Shown: positions 1-8,317 of the stretch, piece by piece
How positions within the stretch are numbered: position 1 is the stretch's first letter
Layout of the letters: each line of letters opens with the position of its first letter
Origin: QKMZ01 sp012965515
GTDB lineage: Bacteria; Cyanobacteriota; Vampirovibrionia; Obscuribacterales; Obscuribacteraceae
Direction: 5' to 3'
Assembly: GCA_937879965.1 (NCBI GenBank)
Contig: CALFMP010000014.1
Span: forward strand, 124,001 to 188,000
DNA length: 64,000 nucleotides
The notes under the pieces: model-generated
Databases searched by the model: none
What the model saw: only the letters and a program-made list of their open reading frames with translations
What the model was told of the DNA's origin: nothing
Program-made: the position numbers and the translations under genes

Positions 1-826
1 TATCAGGCGCATTCGGATTGCTTGATGCGTATTTCTTCAGCCAAGTGACTGCCTTCATCAGTTGACCGCTAGTCTGATAGCACTCCGCCATGTTCAGGAG
101 TGCGGAAGAATGGCGAGGATTGATCTGCAAGAGATCTTCGTATGCTCGAATCGCACCTTGCGTGTCGCCCAGTTCCGAGCGCACGCGAGCCAGAGCAAAA
201 AGCACAATCTCTGAGTTGGGAGAAATTTGCCGGGCTCGCTCAAGCGTTTGCTTGGCATCAAAGTTGCGCTTCTCCTTCATTTGCGCTTTAGCGTGGGCTA
301 CAAGGAGTTCTGCCTCTACTTCCTTCGCATTTGATGCGTTTGGATTTTCTCTCAAATATTTGTGAAACCATGGTATCGCCTGTAGTTCCATGCCCGCATC
401 AATACATGCATAGGCGGCATTCAAACAAGCTTCCGGAAACGGATTTCGCAAACGAACGGCCTGCTGATAGCACTCGATTGCTCGCGTGAATTCGCGAGAT
501 CGCAGGTGCGCGTTACCCAGCTCGAAATGCAAAATTGCCGAGCGCGGCATGCCTGCAAGTTCTCCGTTGAGAAAAAAGATTGCATCCTCGAGCTTGCCGG
601 AATGCATCATGCTTTCTGCTTTCTTCGCGGCTCGGTTTTCAGCGACGTACTCTTCCTGGGTCTTATATCCTTGCGCGGCGGCAAGCGCAGGTACGACTAT
701 TTCATTGCCCGGTGCCGCTTCAGTTTTTGTATGCACTGTCAGGAAAAGACATGCAGTTAAGAGCATGTAATTACTTGCTTGAATGAACTTTCCAGAGCGC
801 TTTGACATAAGACTATTAATTCTCAT
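1..826 (-). CDS. TPR-repeat secreted protein (3' end outside window)
   Basis: Open frame read from the complement, starting at ATG 824-826 and running off the left edge, so the C-terminus is missing and 275 codons are visible. A basic N-terminus and a hydrophobic stretch near residues 21-31 (LLTACLFLTV) look like a signal peptide; Met7 (806-808) and Met21 are alternative starts. From about residue 70 the sequence is helical TPR-like: LGNAHLRSREFTRAIECYQQ, then ALARVRSELGDTQGAIRAYE and LLNMAECYQTSGQLMKAVTW. TPRs are protein-interaction scaffolds, and no catalytic domain is visible. The plus-strand frames over this stretch are shadows. The coding call is firm; the function is unknown. Confidence 0.85.
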   Translation of the reverse strand, partial: MRINSLMSKRSGKFIQASNYMLLTACLFLTVHTKTEAAPGNEIVVPALAAAQGYKTQEEYVAENRAAKKAESMMHSGKLEDAIFFLNGELAGMPRSAILHFELGNAHLRSREFTRAIECYQQAVRLRNPFPEACLNAAYACIDAGMELQAIPWFHKYLRENPNASNAKEVEAELLVAHAKAQMKEKRNFDAKQTLERARQISPNSEIVLFALARVRSELGDTQGAIRAYEDLLQINPRHSSALLNMAECYQTSGQLMKAVTWLKKYASSNPNAPD

Positions 827-920
827 GGTTCTCAATATTTACCCGTGGCGAAAGCCTTGTAATCGACATCATGGGCCTTGCGCGCCGTACTTTCGGTAGA
901 ATCAAATACGGAGGTGCCTC

Positions 921-1478
921 GTGATTGACACTGCAGGGAAGATTGGTTGGCTTTTCGCTTTGATTGTTTCAGGTGGCTGGCAGGACTTGGAAGCCGGTGC
1001 GCGTGCGGCAATGCGCGAGGGCCGGCTGGCTGAAGCAGAATCACAGTGGAAAGAAGCGATTGCCCGTGCCGAGAGCGACAAAGAGATCAACCCGGGTGTG
1101 GTGGATTGCTTGATTGGGCTTGCCTGGTTGTATGACAAACGCGGTGACACGGCTGAGTCGGAGCGTTTGTACGAATTGGCAATGCGCACTGTCGAAGGTG
1201 TCAAAGGCGGCGACAGTGCTGCATATGCTGACCGGCTGCCGGATCTGGCCGCGCTTTACCGCAGGCATGGGAAGAGTTGGCACTCGGACCTCTTGTTTCA
1301 GCGCCTTATAAAAATCCGCGAGAATACGAGCGGCAAGAATTCAACTGAAGTTGCTACTGCTCTTGAGATGTACAGCCGTTTTCTCCAGTCAGAAGGACGC
1401 CAGGCTGAGGCTACGAAAACAGCTGAAAAGGCGCATACTATTAGAGACTCATTGACAGATGCGCAGCCGCAGCAATAG
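921..1478 (+). CDS. TPR-like helical-repeat protein, 185 aa
   Basis: GTG start at 921, supported by GGAGG at 910-914 six bases upstream. The first residues include a short hydrophobic run (IGWLFALIVSGGW) that may be a weak signal or anchor. The rest is TPR-like: REGRLAEAESQWKEAIARAE, LAWLYDKRGDTAESERLYEL and LPDLAALYRRHGKSWHSDLL, with Ala/Leu/Tyr spacing typical of 34-42-residue repeats of the kinesin-light-chain kind. It is divergent from the TPR gene on its left, with under 100 bases between starts, so the two probably share a promoter region. No enzymatic motif is seen. The precise role is unknown. Confidence 0.8.
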   Translation: MIDTAGKIGWLFALIVSGGWQDLEAGARAAMREGRLAEAESQWKEAIARAESDKEINPGVVDCLIGLAWLYDKRGDTAESERLYELAMRTVEGVKGGDSAAYADRLPDLAALYRRHGKSWHSDLLFQRLIKIRENTSGKNSTEVATALEMYSRFLQSEGRQAEATKTAEKAHTIRDSLTDAQPQQ

Positions 1479-1717
1479 CTGCACGGGCGTGGCTGAACAT
1501 GCTTCTCGAAATCGGTTTTGTCTTGGAAAGATTCTTAGAACCCTGCCCGGACGCCGAAACTGTGGAGAAATTTCCTGCTTTGAAAGGCGCTGCAAAGGTT
1601 GCTCTCTTTCTCCATATTCGCTGTCGTAAACCGTTTTGAGCTGTGGATCTGCTATCTTTCTTACACTCAGTCTTTTATATTGTCAGTAGAATATGACTAC
1701 TGAGATTTTACTGAGTA

Positions 1718-2926
1718 ATGCCTGGGGGCAAGGTGTCTAAGCGGCCGATTCCAGTACTGATTGGTGATTTGCTGGTCAAATCTGACCTGATTAGTCTTGG
1801 TCAGCTAGCCGACGCATTGCCTATTTCACAAAAGACGGGCTTACCTGTTGGTCGTGTGCTGGTCTCGTCCGGTTTTATTACGGAAGACCGGCTGCATTCG
1901 GCTCTTATGGCTCAGAGCTTGATTCGTGACAAGCTGCTCAACGTTGAATATGCGGTGCTGGCACTTCGGAAAACGGGTGAGAAGGACATCAGCCTTGATG
2001 ATGCCTTGCGCGAGGTCGGCTGGCGGTCAGAGTATTTTGAATTTACAAACAAATTGGGCCAGTTGTTGGTGGAGGCTGAGCTTGTCAACCCTGATCAGTT
2101 GGAAGATGCCTTGCAAACTTGCTTCAACACCGGTCTTCCTCTCGGGCGGATTTTGGTCCTGAAAGGGGTTATGAATGATATGTCCGCCTATGCCGCGCTG
2201 ACAGCGCAGCAGTTGATTCGGCAGGGAAAAATAACGCGTCAGCAGGCAATGGAAGCGCTTGCTGTGTCGGCGGAGAAGAATACCTCTCTTGAAGAGTCGT
2301 TGGCATTGCATGGGCACTATCAAGTCCAGCAGAACAATGCGGTCAGGCTTGGTGAGCTTCTCGTACTTGCCGAACTGGTGAGCGAAATTGATTTGCTTAC
2401 AGCAGTTGAGCGTGGAATTGTCGATGAGTTGCCGATTGGGCAAGTTCTCACCCAGGCTAAACTGATCAGTTACTCGACGCTTGTTGATGCTCTCAAAGTG
2501 CAAGAGCTCGTTTGTGCGCGCGTTTTGAATCCGCTTGAAGCCGCAGAAGTTTTGAAATTGACGAAGGCTCGCGGTATCGCCATTCCGCAAGCGGTTTCTG
2601 AAGTGACCAAGCGCACTCAAACAGAGAAGAGCCGCGGCTTGACCATGCTCGAGCTTTTGAAGATGGTGCGCTTGATTCCTGACAGCGATATGGAGATGGT
2701 GCTTCAGCAAAGCAGCCGTACCGGCACTCCGGTTGAGAACATTCTTCTTACTACAGGTCTAATTGATTCAGCGACTCTGCAAGTTGCACTGCGCTGCCAC
2801 CAACTGATGAGTGACGGCTATCTCACGCACGAGCAAGCAATCTTCGCGTTGCACCATTATGTCTGGAGCAAAGAAGACTTCCAATTGATTATGGAAAAGC
2901 TCGGCTGGGTTTCACCACAGCGCTAG
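1718..2926 (+). CDS. MshEN-like tandem-repeat protein, unknown role
   Basis: A 402-residue soluble protein with no signal peptide or membrane segment. It is made almost wholly of a repeated unit: LGxLLVxxxLVxxxQLxxAL, then a GLPLGRxLV-type segment, then a helix LxxALxAQxLIRxxxL. Copies begin near residues 15, 112, 212 and 310. This pattern resembles the MshEN/T2SSE N-terminal domain, which in type II secretion and pilus ATPases binds cyclic-di-GMP or partner proteins. No Walker motif or ATPase domain follows, so it is a stand-alone repeat protein. A degenerate GGDEF gene lies next to it on the opposite strand, which makes a nucleotide-signalling or scaffold role plausible but unproved. The start has a weak Shine-Dalgarno sequence. 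Confidence 0.75.
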   Translation: MPGGKVSKRPIPVLIGDLLVKSDLISLGQLADALPISQKTGLPVGRVLVSSGFITEDRLHSALMAQSLIRDKLLNVEYAVLALRKTGEKDISLDDALREVGWRSEYFEFTNKLGQLLVEAELVNPDQLEDALQTCFNTGLPLGRILVLKGVMNDMSAYAALTAQQLIRQGKITRQQAMEALAVSAEKNTSLEESLALHGHYQVQQNNAVRLGELLVLAELVSEIDLLTAVERGIVDELPIGQVLTQAKLISYSTLVDALKVQELVCARVLNPLEAAEVLKLTKARGIAIPQAVSEVTKRTQTEKSRGLTMLELLKMVRLIPDSDMEMVLQQSSRTGTPVENILLTTGLIDSATLQVALRCHQLMSDGYLTHEQAIFALHHYVWSKEDFQLIMEKLGWVSPQR

Positions 2927-2965
2927 CATGCGTCTCTATTTGGATGCGCCCGATTTTGTTGGCGT

Positions 2966-3664
2966 CTATTCGGCAACGTAAACCTTGTCGCCGCCTTGCA
3001 TTTTCGCCATTGTGCAGGCCTGATAGGCCTTTTGAATCAACTCATCCGGTGACGGAGAGTGATCTGGGAAAGCAGACACTCCGATGCTGACAGTGACGCT
3101 CCAATTCTGCCCCATTTCGGAGATCCGCTCGTAGCTCACTTTGGAGCGAATTCTTTCTGCCAGAACGAGCGTTCCTTTGAGGTCTGTAGCAGGCAATACG
3201 ACGGCGAAATGCTGCGCATCGTAGCGAGCTGGAATATCGACGTCGCGAATCATTTTCATCAAGAAATTGGAGAGTCCTTTCAAGATTGAGTCGGAAACCA
3301 GTTTCCCGTGTGACTGTTCGATTTGTTCCAGTTGATCGACTCTCAGTATCAAAAGCGCTTCGTTTTGTTTGTAACGACGCGAACGCTTCAATTCGTCTTT
3401 GAAAATTCGCATGATTGAATCATGGTTATACAGTTCAGTCAGACTGTCGAGCAATGCCATCTTCTGGATATCTGCAGAAGAATTGCTGGAAACAAAAGCT
3501 TGCGCGCCGGAGAGCAATTGGCTTTGCTCAAGCTCTCTCACTCGTGCCATTGGGTCAATTTGTTGTTTTCGCTTGATCTCACCGGTGGTGCGTAATTGAT
3601 CAAGCTTCTGTCTAAACAAGCTCTCTCTGCCGAAAAGTGCGTCTTCTTTGCCACCGCGTGTCAT
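2966..3664 (-). CDS. GGDEF-domain protein with degenerate active site
   Basis: Start taken at ATG 3664, with GGGGTG a few bases upstream; a GTG at 3682 adds six residues. The first 65 residues are charged and helical. A GGDEF fold follows: LLDSLTELYNHDS matches the usual DxLTgLyNR entry, and VTVSIGVSAFPDHSPSPDEL plus KAYQACTMAKMQGGDKVYV match the C-terminal half. The signature RYGGDEF is replaced by RYDAQHF (residues 147-153), so both glycines and the catalytic Glu are lost. The upstream phosphate and metal segment is also altered. Known diguanylate cyclases need this motif, so the protein is probably non-catalytic and may act as a sensor or GTP-binding effector. No membrane segment is seen. 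Confidence 0.85.
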   Translation of the reverse strand: MTRGGKEDALFGRESLFRQKLDQLRTTGEIKRKQQIDPMARVRELEQSQLLSGAQAFVSSNSSADIQKMALLDSLTELYNHDSIMRIFKDELKRSRRYKQNEALLILRVDQLEQIEQSHGKLVSDSILKGLSNFLMKMIRDVDIPARYDAQHFAVVLPATDLKGTLVLAERIRSKVSYERISEMGQNWSVTVSIGVSAFPDHSPSPDELIQKAYQACTMAKMQGGDKVYVAE

Positions 3665-4131
3665 CCGTACACCCCAAAACACTGAGTAGATCTATAACTG
3701 CTGAATTATACTGCAAGGACTGGTCTGGCAAGGGCGATTGCAACGCTGATGCAACCTAGTCTGGGTTGTGAGCCGAACAAAAAAGTCCATAAATCCTTGA
3801 TTGCCAAGGGGTTTGGTTGTCATTAAATGGTGCTACTATTTCGATATCGGTTAAATATTCTTTGACACATAAACAGAATTTACACACGAGGCTCGATATG
3901 CCCGCCAACGCAGGAACAAAAGCTTACCTCGTGATGTCAGTGGGTTTGTGTCGAAGCGCTAATTACATTGTGCGTTCTACTTGCTCTTGATAAACTTATT
4001 TGAACCGGAATTACCGGCAAAAATCGGCTGCTGTCAAGTAAAGTCATAGCGTCCGATGGAAACCAGCGGAGAAATATTGGCAACATCAGACGAATTGATT
4101 TTAGGTCCCTCATTCAAGGTTCTATAGCCCG
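3665..4131. other. Non-coding divergent intergenic region
   Basis: About 470 bases between the divergently transcribed GGDEF and SRPBCC genes. It holds a weak hairpin near 3796-3814. It also holds a 30-codon open frame (3898-3990) with GAGG upstream but no recognisable product, which I do not call as a gene. It must contain promoters for both neighbours, but no clear -35/-10 pair stood out and no RNA gene was recognised. Confidence 0.5.
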
Positions 4132-4863
4132 ATGATTTCAACAGCCGAGCGGCGGACGCCGCTTCACAAGAGCTTTGCACTATTGGCACTGTTTTTTGTT
4201 CTTTCCACTCTCATCCCCATCAACGCAGCGCTGGCATTCAAGCCTCCTCTTACTGATGCTGAGAAGCTCGCCAAAGGTGAAGTAGTTGTCGGTTTGAGAA
4301 ATGTCGGCAATACCAAGTACGTCACGGGTACCATTTTGCTCGACCAGTCACCCGATCAAGTTTGGCCGGTTATGGTCAACCCTTTCGAATTTCAAGGAAA
4401 GATCTCTCCACGTATGAAGACAGTGGATGTGATGCTCGACAAGGAAGAGCAGTCGATTATGAAAGTGACTCTCGACCTTGGTGTGTTCATTCCAAATTTC
4501 ACTTACACCGTGGATTCTCGCTACACCCGTAAAGACGGCCTAATTTCGTTTAAGCGTTTGGGTGGAACTCTCAAAGATTTCAGTGGTACTTGGGAAATGA
4601 AGCCGGCAGATAACGGCAACAAGACAGAGCTCACATACACAATGTTTCTCGATCCAGGATTTTTCGTTCCGCAGTGGATCATGCGCGAAGGTGTAAAAGT
4701 TGAGTTGCCTACGACGCTAACCGCGCTTCGCAAGCGCCTCGACAATGTTTATTTGCACCAGAACGCGTTGGAGCAAAAATCAATTCTTGCCGCACGCGGA
4801 CACTTGCAAGCTCACAAACCTGCGTCACCGTCATCTGGTGGCGGAGTGTCTGTCTGGCAGTAA
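4132..4863 (+). CDS. Secreted SRPBCC-fold (START-like) protein
   Basis: 243 residues. Residues 12-36 form a signal peptide (hydrophobic core FALLALFFVLS, likely cleavage after AALA). The mature part reads as a polyketide-cyclase/START-like SRPBCC domain: an initial strand with DQSPDQVWPVMVNP (the usual position of sPxeVWxvltd), a central LDLGVFIPNFTYTVDSRYT, a strand FSGTWEMKP, and a long C-terminal helix ending LPTTLTALRKRL. Such domains bind hydrophobic ligands in a deep pocket; the ligand cannot be read from sequence. A second secreted SRPBCC gene at 50217-50774 shares the layout, including a late VP-hydrophobic segment before the last helix. The Gly/Ser/Pro C-terminal tail is probably unstructured. 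It is convergent with the carboxypeptidase gene. Confidence 0.8.
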   Translation: MISTAERRTPLHKSFALLALFFVLSTLIPINAALAFKPPLTDAEKLAKGEVVVGLRNVGNTKYVTGTILLDQSPDQVWPVMVNPFEFQGKISPRMKTVDVMLDKEEQSIMKVTLDLGVFIPNFTYTVDSRYTRKDGLISFKRLGGTLKDFSGTWEMKPADNGNKTELTYTMFLDPGFFVPQWIMREGVKVELPTTLTALRKRLDNVYLHQNALEQKSILAARGHLQAHKPASPSSGGGVSVWQ

Positions 4864-4868
4864 GCCTA

Positions 4869-6455
4869 CTAGGGTTTCGATTCTGTTTTTGATTCCACCT
4901 TGGTCGTTACTGATTTGGTTTCGACCTTTGTCTCTGTTTTGACTTCTTGAGGCGCTTGCATTTGCGTGCCGGCCAGTGTGCTTACAAGTGCGCCGATTGA
5001 CGTGCGAACATCGCCCACACCAGGCGCATGTCCGTTTACCATGACTGTCACTAAAAGAGTTTGACCGCCTGAATTTTTCAGCACTCCTGTGATGCATCTG
5101 ACACTATCCATGGCGCCAGTTTTGAACTTCCACGAACCGCTCTTTTGTCCATGCTTTACATCGCCGCCTTTGAGCAAGCTGACATATCCGCCTTCGCCGT
5201 ATTTGCTCAACATATGACGAAGCACCATGTTGAGTGCATGTGGTGTCACGCAGTCTTTGCGGGAGAGTCCGCAGCCGTCCTTGAGCACAACTTCACTGAG
5301 TGGAACGCCGAATGACGCCAACCAACCCCGTAAGCGTGCCAGACCTTTTTCTTCCATACTTGGATGGTCGTTCGATTTGTTTTCGCCACCGATTGCCACA
5401 CTTCTCAGCAATTGTTGAGCATAAAGATTGTCGCTTTGATGAAGGCAGGTTTGAATAATTTTGGAAAGCGGCTCTGATTTGTGTTCTACCAGCACGGAGA
5501 GATTCAATTCTTTCTCCGCTGCAGTGGATTTGCCGCTGAATTTTATGCCGGCATTCTTCGCCGCTGTGCGCGCCAGAGCCAAATTGAACGTGTTGGGATT
5601 GCTGACTACCAGAGGACCGCGACCGGTCGCTACGGGGTATCCGCGATAGGAGCGAATGGTATTGGTTCGATCATCGTAAACAAGCCAGCCAGGATACAGG
5701 TCTTGACGCATGATTGATTTCGAATGCGCGTTGAATTCCTGACTGCTGTCGACTTCAATCACCTTTGCATTGTTGGGAGGGTTGCCGCCACCGAAGATAT
5801 TGCTGTCGACGACAAGATCCGATGACACTGGCATCCATTCTTGACCAAAGTCTTCATTGAGAAAACTGGGAACGAAGTGATCGCCACCGCTTGGAGTCGG
5901 ACTCAGCTTTAGACTTCCTTCCACGTTCTTCACGCCTTTGTTAGCTAGTTCGCCAAAGAGCCGCATCAAATCACCGTAGGACAGAGTCGGATCTTCTGAA
6001 GGCATTAAATAAAGGTCGCCTTTCAATTTTCCATTAGTTACGGTGCCACTGCCGGCAATGGCGGTGGTATAGCGATAATTTCCACCCAGAGACTCGAAAG
6101 CGCAAGCGGTAGAGAAAACTTTTGCAGTCGATGCGGGAGTAAAGCGCTTCTCGCCTTGTGATGAGCAAACAACATGACCGGTGGCGAAGTCCATTACTTC
6201 CACTGCCACTTGTGAGTTGCGCAATTCGTGCCGTTTCAACCAAGAATTGACTGCGTTTGTTATCGGCAGGTCTATATGCATCTGGGCCGGTTTTGTTGCT
6301 GGTGCAATGGCTCGATGTGTTCCTGAGGCTCGCCTGTGAACCTTGCTCGAGCTCCGTTCGGCTCTTGCTGATGCGCTTTTGTTAGTCAAAATCTCGCACA
6401 CTGACCAGGTATTGACCAGCAGAAGAGAGGCAAGGAGTAAAGAACTGTTTTTCAT
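4869..6455 (-). CDS. dacB: D-alanyl-D-alanine carboxypeptidase/endopeptidase, PBP4 type (peptidase S13)
   Basis: All three penicillin-binding motifs are present in the expected order: SxxK as S109-T-A-K112, SxN as S341-D-N343, and KTG as K445-T-G447 in WKFKTGAMDS. The large insert between the first two motifs (about 230 residues) is typical of class C PBP4 enzymes. These trim or cleave peptidoglycan cross-links in the periplasm. The N-terminus has a hydrophobic signal segment (residues 5-19). An active-site-adjacent DGSGLSR-type motif reads DGCGLSR. The last 35 residues are a Lys/Thr/Glu/Val-rich tail not usual for DacB. It is closely followed upstream (22 bases) by a thioesterase gene on the same strand, so the two may be co-transcribed. 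Confidence 0.93.
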   Translation of the reverse strand: MKNSSLLLASLLLVNTWSVCEILTNKSASARAERSSSKVHRRASGTHRAIAPATKPAQMHIDLPITNAVNSWLKRHELRNSQVAVEVMDFATGHVVCSSQGEKRFTPASTAKVFSTACAFESLGGNYRYTTAIAGSGTVTNGKLKGDLYLMPSEDPTLSYGDLMRLFGELANKGVKNVEGSLKLSPTPSGGDHFVPSFLNEDFGQEWMPVSSDLVVDSNIFGGGNPPNNAKVIEVDSSQEFNAHSKSIMRQDLYPGWLVYDDRTNTIRSYRGYPVATGRGPLVVSNPNTFNLALARTAAKNAGIKFSGKSTAAEKELNLSVLVEHKSEPLSKIIQTCLHQSDNLYAQQLLRSVAIGGENKSNDHPSMEEKGLARLRGWLASFGVPLSEVVLKDGCGLSRKDCVTPHALNMVLRHMLSKYGEGGYVSLLKGGDVKHGQKSGSWKFKTGAMDSVRCITGVLKNSGGQTLLVTVMVNGHAPGVGDVRTSIGALVSTLAGTQMQAPQEVKTETKVETKSVTTKVESKTESKP

Positions 6456-6477
6456 TCGGTTTACGTATATTCGAGTT

Positions 6478-6942
6478 TTACTTGTTGAGGGCGTCGGTAG
6501 AGTTGCACAACTGAATAATTGCTGGAGGAATTTTTGTTGGTTTCATATTTGATGATGTAAGAAAAATGCCTTCATGAATGGCGCTGGTTGCCAATTCCCC
6601 GCCTACCCTGATTTCTCCTTTGAATTTGAGACGCGCTTTTGAAATTGAATCGATCCACATGTAACCATGCGGCTTGTCGAATAGTTTTATCGCCCGTTTG
6701 TATTCGATATAGTGAGAAGTGATGATTGGTACGAACCCATCGTTCATGAGTTGCTCTAGCGGATAATACTTTTCGAAGATCTTGAGCCTGAGTGCTTCGA
6801 ACCAACGCAAATAGACAATGTTGGAGACATGTGCGGCAAAATCGATATCGTAAGTGCCGATGAAAATCTCCATATCGACTTCGAGCAATCTTTTTTCTTG
6901 CGCCGACGTTTCAATTGTTTTCTCTGGCGAATTTGCTGTCAT
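6478..6942 (-). CDS. Hotdog-fold acyl-CoA thioesterase (4-hydroxybenzoyl-CoA thioesterase family)
   Basis: 154 residues, close to the usual 4HBT-family length. After a flexible N-terminus comes the family motif YDIDFAAHVSNIVYLRWFEA, the counterpart of the DxDxxGHVNNxxYxxxfE active-site helix. The first Asp is kept and the Gly before His is Ala. Then follow strands of the hotdog sheet (YIEYKRAIKLFDKPHGYMWI and ISKARLKFKGEI). Members hydrolyse acyl-CoA or acyl-ACP thioesters in the cytoplasm; the acyl group is not predictable. It lies 22 bases upstream of the carboxypeptidase gene. Related proteins of the YbgC/FadM kind are also possible. Confidence 0.85.
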   Translation of the reverse strand: MTANSPEKTIETSAQEKRLLEVDMEIFIGTYDIDFAAHVSNIVYLRWFEALRLKIFEKYYPLEQLMNDGFVPIITSHYIEYKRAIKLFDKPHGYMWIDSISKARLKFKGEIRVGGELATSAIHEGIFLTSSNMKPTKIPPAIIQLCNSTDALNK

Positions 6943-7086
6943 CGTGGTGGCGGGTCTCCCGGATCTCCTGGCATCGTCTTCTTAGAACCTGTATTTTAGC
7001 CAATTGTGAGTCGGTTTGCCTGAAGCAAAACGGGTCTGCTTGTGAAAGAAGACCCGCTTTGCCGTGTTACCGAAGTAATGGTCGAT

Positions 7087-7626
7087 TTATGTGACTGCAA
7101 CCGGTCCGGTTACTGCAATCATGCGTCTGGCTGTGTCAGCCAGCTCGACAATGCGCCTTTGCATGTCAGTGTCCGTAATTTGGTTCGCTTGAAACGAAGA
7201 ACCGTCTGCATAAACGAAGCGCGGAATAATCACGCAGCGAAAATCAAGCATTAAGCTGTTGGCGACGTTCATCACAGACATATAGCTCGATTTTCCGCCG
7301 GCAGCGCAAAGGAATCCAACTAATTTGTCTGTCCATGCTCTTCCTGTCAGCTCGATCAGATTCTTGCCCGCTGCAGACAAATAGAAGTTGTAGACGGGCG
7401 CCGCCATCAGGATGCACCGTGCATTGGCGATCAAGTTAGAAAGCTCTTGCACGTTCGCGTCACTGTAGCAGGCTCCTCCATCGCAGATGGGCAGCGAGTA
7501 ATCCTGTAAGTCTATGAATTTGACTTTGTCTTTTTTTGCCAACTCATCAAACACTTCTCTCGCCATAATTCGGCTGTTGCTTTCAGGGTTCAAGCTCGTG
7601 CTGATGACTAGATAGTCGTATGTCAT
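7087..7626 (-). CDS. NADPH-dependent FMN reductase family flavoprotein
   Basis: ATG 7626 is preferred because GGAGAAG lies just upstream; an in-frame GTG at 7641 overlaps that site. The 179 residues form a flavodoxin-like fold. The first strand ends in a phosphate loop, VISTSLNPESNSRIM, matching the SxRxxSxs FMN-phosphate loop of this family, and a later strand-loop, MAAPVYNFYLSAAGKNLIE, matches the conserved P-x-YN motif that contacts the flavin ring. These enzymes reduce free or bound flavin, quinones or azo compounds using NAD(P)H. It lies just downstream of the rubrerythrin gene on the same strand, so a part in oxidative-stress reductive chemistry is possible. The substrate is unknown. 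Confidence 0.88.
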   Translation of the reverse strand: MTYDYLVISTSLNPESNSRIMAREVFDELAKKDKVKFIDLQDYSLPICDGGACYSDANVQELSNLIANARCILMAAPVYNFYLSAAGKNLIELTGRAWTDKLVGFLCAAGGKSSYMSVMNVANSLMLDFRCVIIPRFVYADGSSFQANQITDTDMQRRIVELADTARRMIAVTGPVAVT

Positions 7627-7699
7627 GTTTCTTCTCCGCACTAAATTCGATGGTCTTCAAATGTAGAATCTAACTGTGACCGGTTGTAGTCGTTTGCCG

Positions 7700-8230
7700 T
7701 CAGGCTGCAGACTCAGAGCTTTTTGATTTTGGTTCTTTACTCTGCAGTTTTGGCTCAATCTCAGCAGTTTTGTTTTGCACTTTGTCCAGAGCTTTGATGT
7801 AGCGATCGGCGTGGAAGCGCTCAACCAGCCCAAGAGCTTTGAACCGCTTTGCTGCTTTGATGAAGATTTCAGCGTGTTCGGCAGACTCTTTCGCCTGCTC
7901 TTGAAATTCGCTGACGGCGGCTTGATCGCCTTCTTGAACAGCGATGCGTTCAAATTCAGGATACATCTGATTGGTTTCATATAACTCACCTTCAATCGCT
8001 AATTCCAGAATTTTTTCCACAGTCATTTCTTTTGATGGATAAAGCAGTTCCAGGTGAGCGAAAGCGTGACCGGTTTCTTGATGTGCCGTTTCTTCAAACA
8101 AGTCGGCAACCTCATCGGCTCCTAGATTGCGGGCGATTTTAGCGAAGTACAGGTACTTGCGATTTGCCATTGATTCTCCCGCGAAAGCTGATTCGAGGTT
8201 TTTTTCAGTTTGTGTGTCGTGTTGATGCAT
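7700..8230 (-). CDS. Rubrerythrin-like di-iron peroxidase without rubredoxin domain
   Basis: 176 residues with a clear GGAGG (complement of 8238-8242) seven bases before ATG 8230. The four-helix di-iron signature is visible: E in NLESAFAGES, EETAHQETGHAFAH (ExxH), EGELYETNQMYPEF, and ESAEHAEIF (second ExxH). These ligands bind the iron pair that reduces hydrogen peroxide in rubrerythrins. Classical rubrerythrins end with a CxxC...CxxC rubredoxin domain. Here the end is a Lys/Glu/Ser-rich tail with no cysteine, so electrons must come from a separate donor. A palindromic operator sits immediately upstream and a PerR-like regulator gene is next, which fits peroxide-responsive control. Confidence 0.92.
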   Translation of the reverse strand: MHQHDTQTEKNLESAFAGESMANRKYLYFAKIARNLGADEVADLFEETAHQETGHAFAHLELLYPSKEMTVEKILELAIEGELYETNQMYPEFERIAVQEGDQAAVSEFQEQAKESAEHAEIFIKAAKRFKALGLVERFHADRYIKALDKVQNKTAEIEPKLQSKEPKSKSSESAA

Positions 8231-8243
8231 GAGAATTCCTCCT

Positions 8244-8259
8244 AGACTACTTCTAGTCT
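8244..8259 (-). promoter_or_regulatory. Inverted repeat upstream of rubrerythrin (auxiliary operator half)
   Basis: AGACTA-CTTC-TAGTCT is a perfect 6-base inverted repeat placed between the rubrerythrin Shine-Dalgarno sequence and the PerR-like box at 8259-8273, sharing its end with that box. Side-by-side palindromes in this position suggest a double regulator site. The assignment is inference from symmetry and context. Confidence 0.5.
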
Positions 8260-8273
8260 TAGACTTGATCTAA
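8259..8273 (-). promoter_or_regulatory. PerR/Fur-type operator of the rubrerythrin gene
   Basis: TTAGACTTGATCTAA, arms TTAGA and TCTAA with a 5-base centre, matches a 15-base 7-1-7 Fur-superfamily box. It shares its outer arms exactly with the box in front of the regulator's own gene at 8797-8813. Against the Bacillus PerR consensus TTATAATNATTATAA it keeps 9 of 14 defined positions. It lies about 30 bases before the start codon, a suitable place for repression. Confidence 0.7.
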
Positions 8274-8282
8274 CTTATGGGT

Positions 8283-8303
8283 AAAAAAAAGCGTTGAAAC
8301 GCC
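8283..8303 (-). terminator. Short-stem terminator after the Fur/PerR-like gene
   Basis: On the minus strand GCGTTTCAACGC forms a short stem followed by eight T. It lies just after the regulator's stop codon and separates that gene from the rubrerythrin gene, which therefore probably has its own promoter. The stem is only 4-5 base pairs, so efficiency is uncertain. Confidence 0.5.
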
Positions 8304-8317
8304 TTAACTATCGGCTG

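Noticed and set aside
90..786. Plus-strand open frames at the left end
   Set aside because: They are shadows of the minus-strand TPR gene that runs off the window, whose translation gives clear repeats and a signal peptide.
3898..3990. Possible 30-codon small gene with GAGG upstream
   Set aside because: No recognisable product and poor spacing; it could be chance in a 470-base gap.
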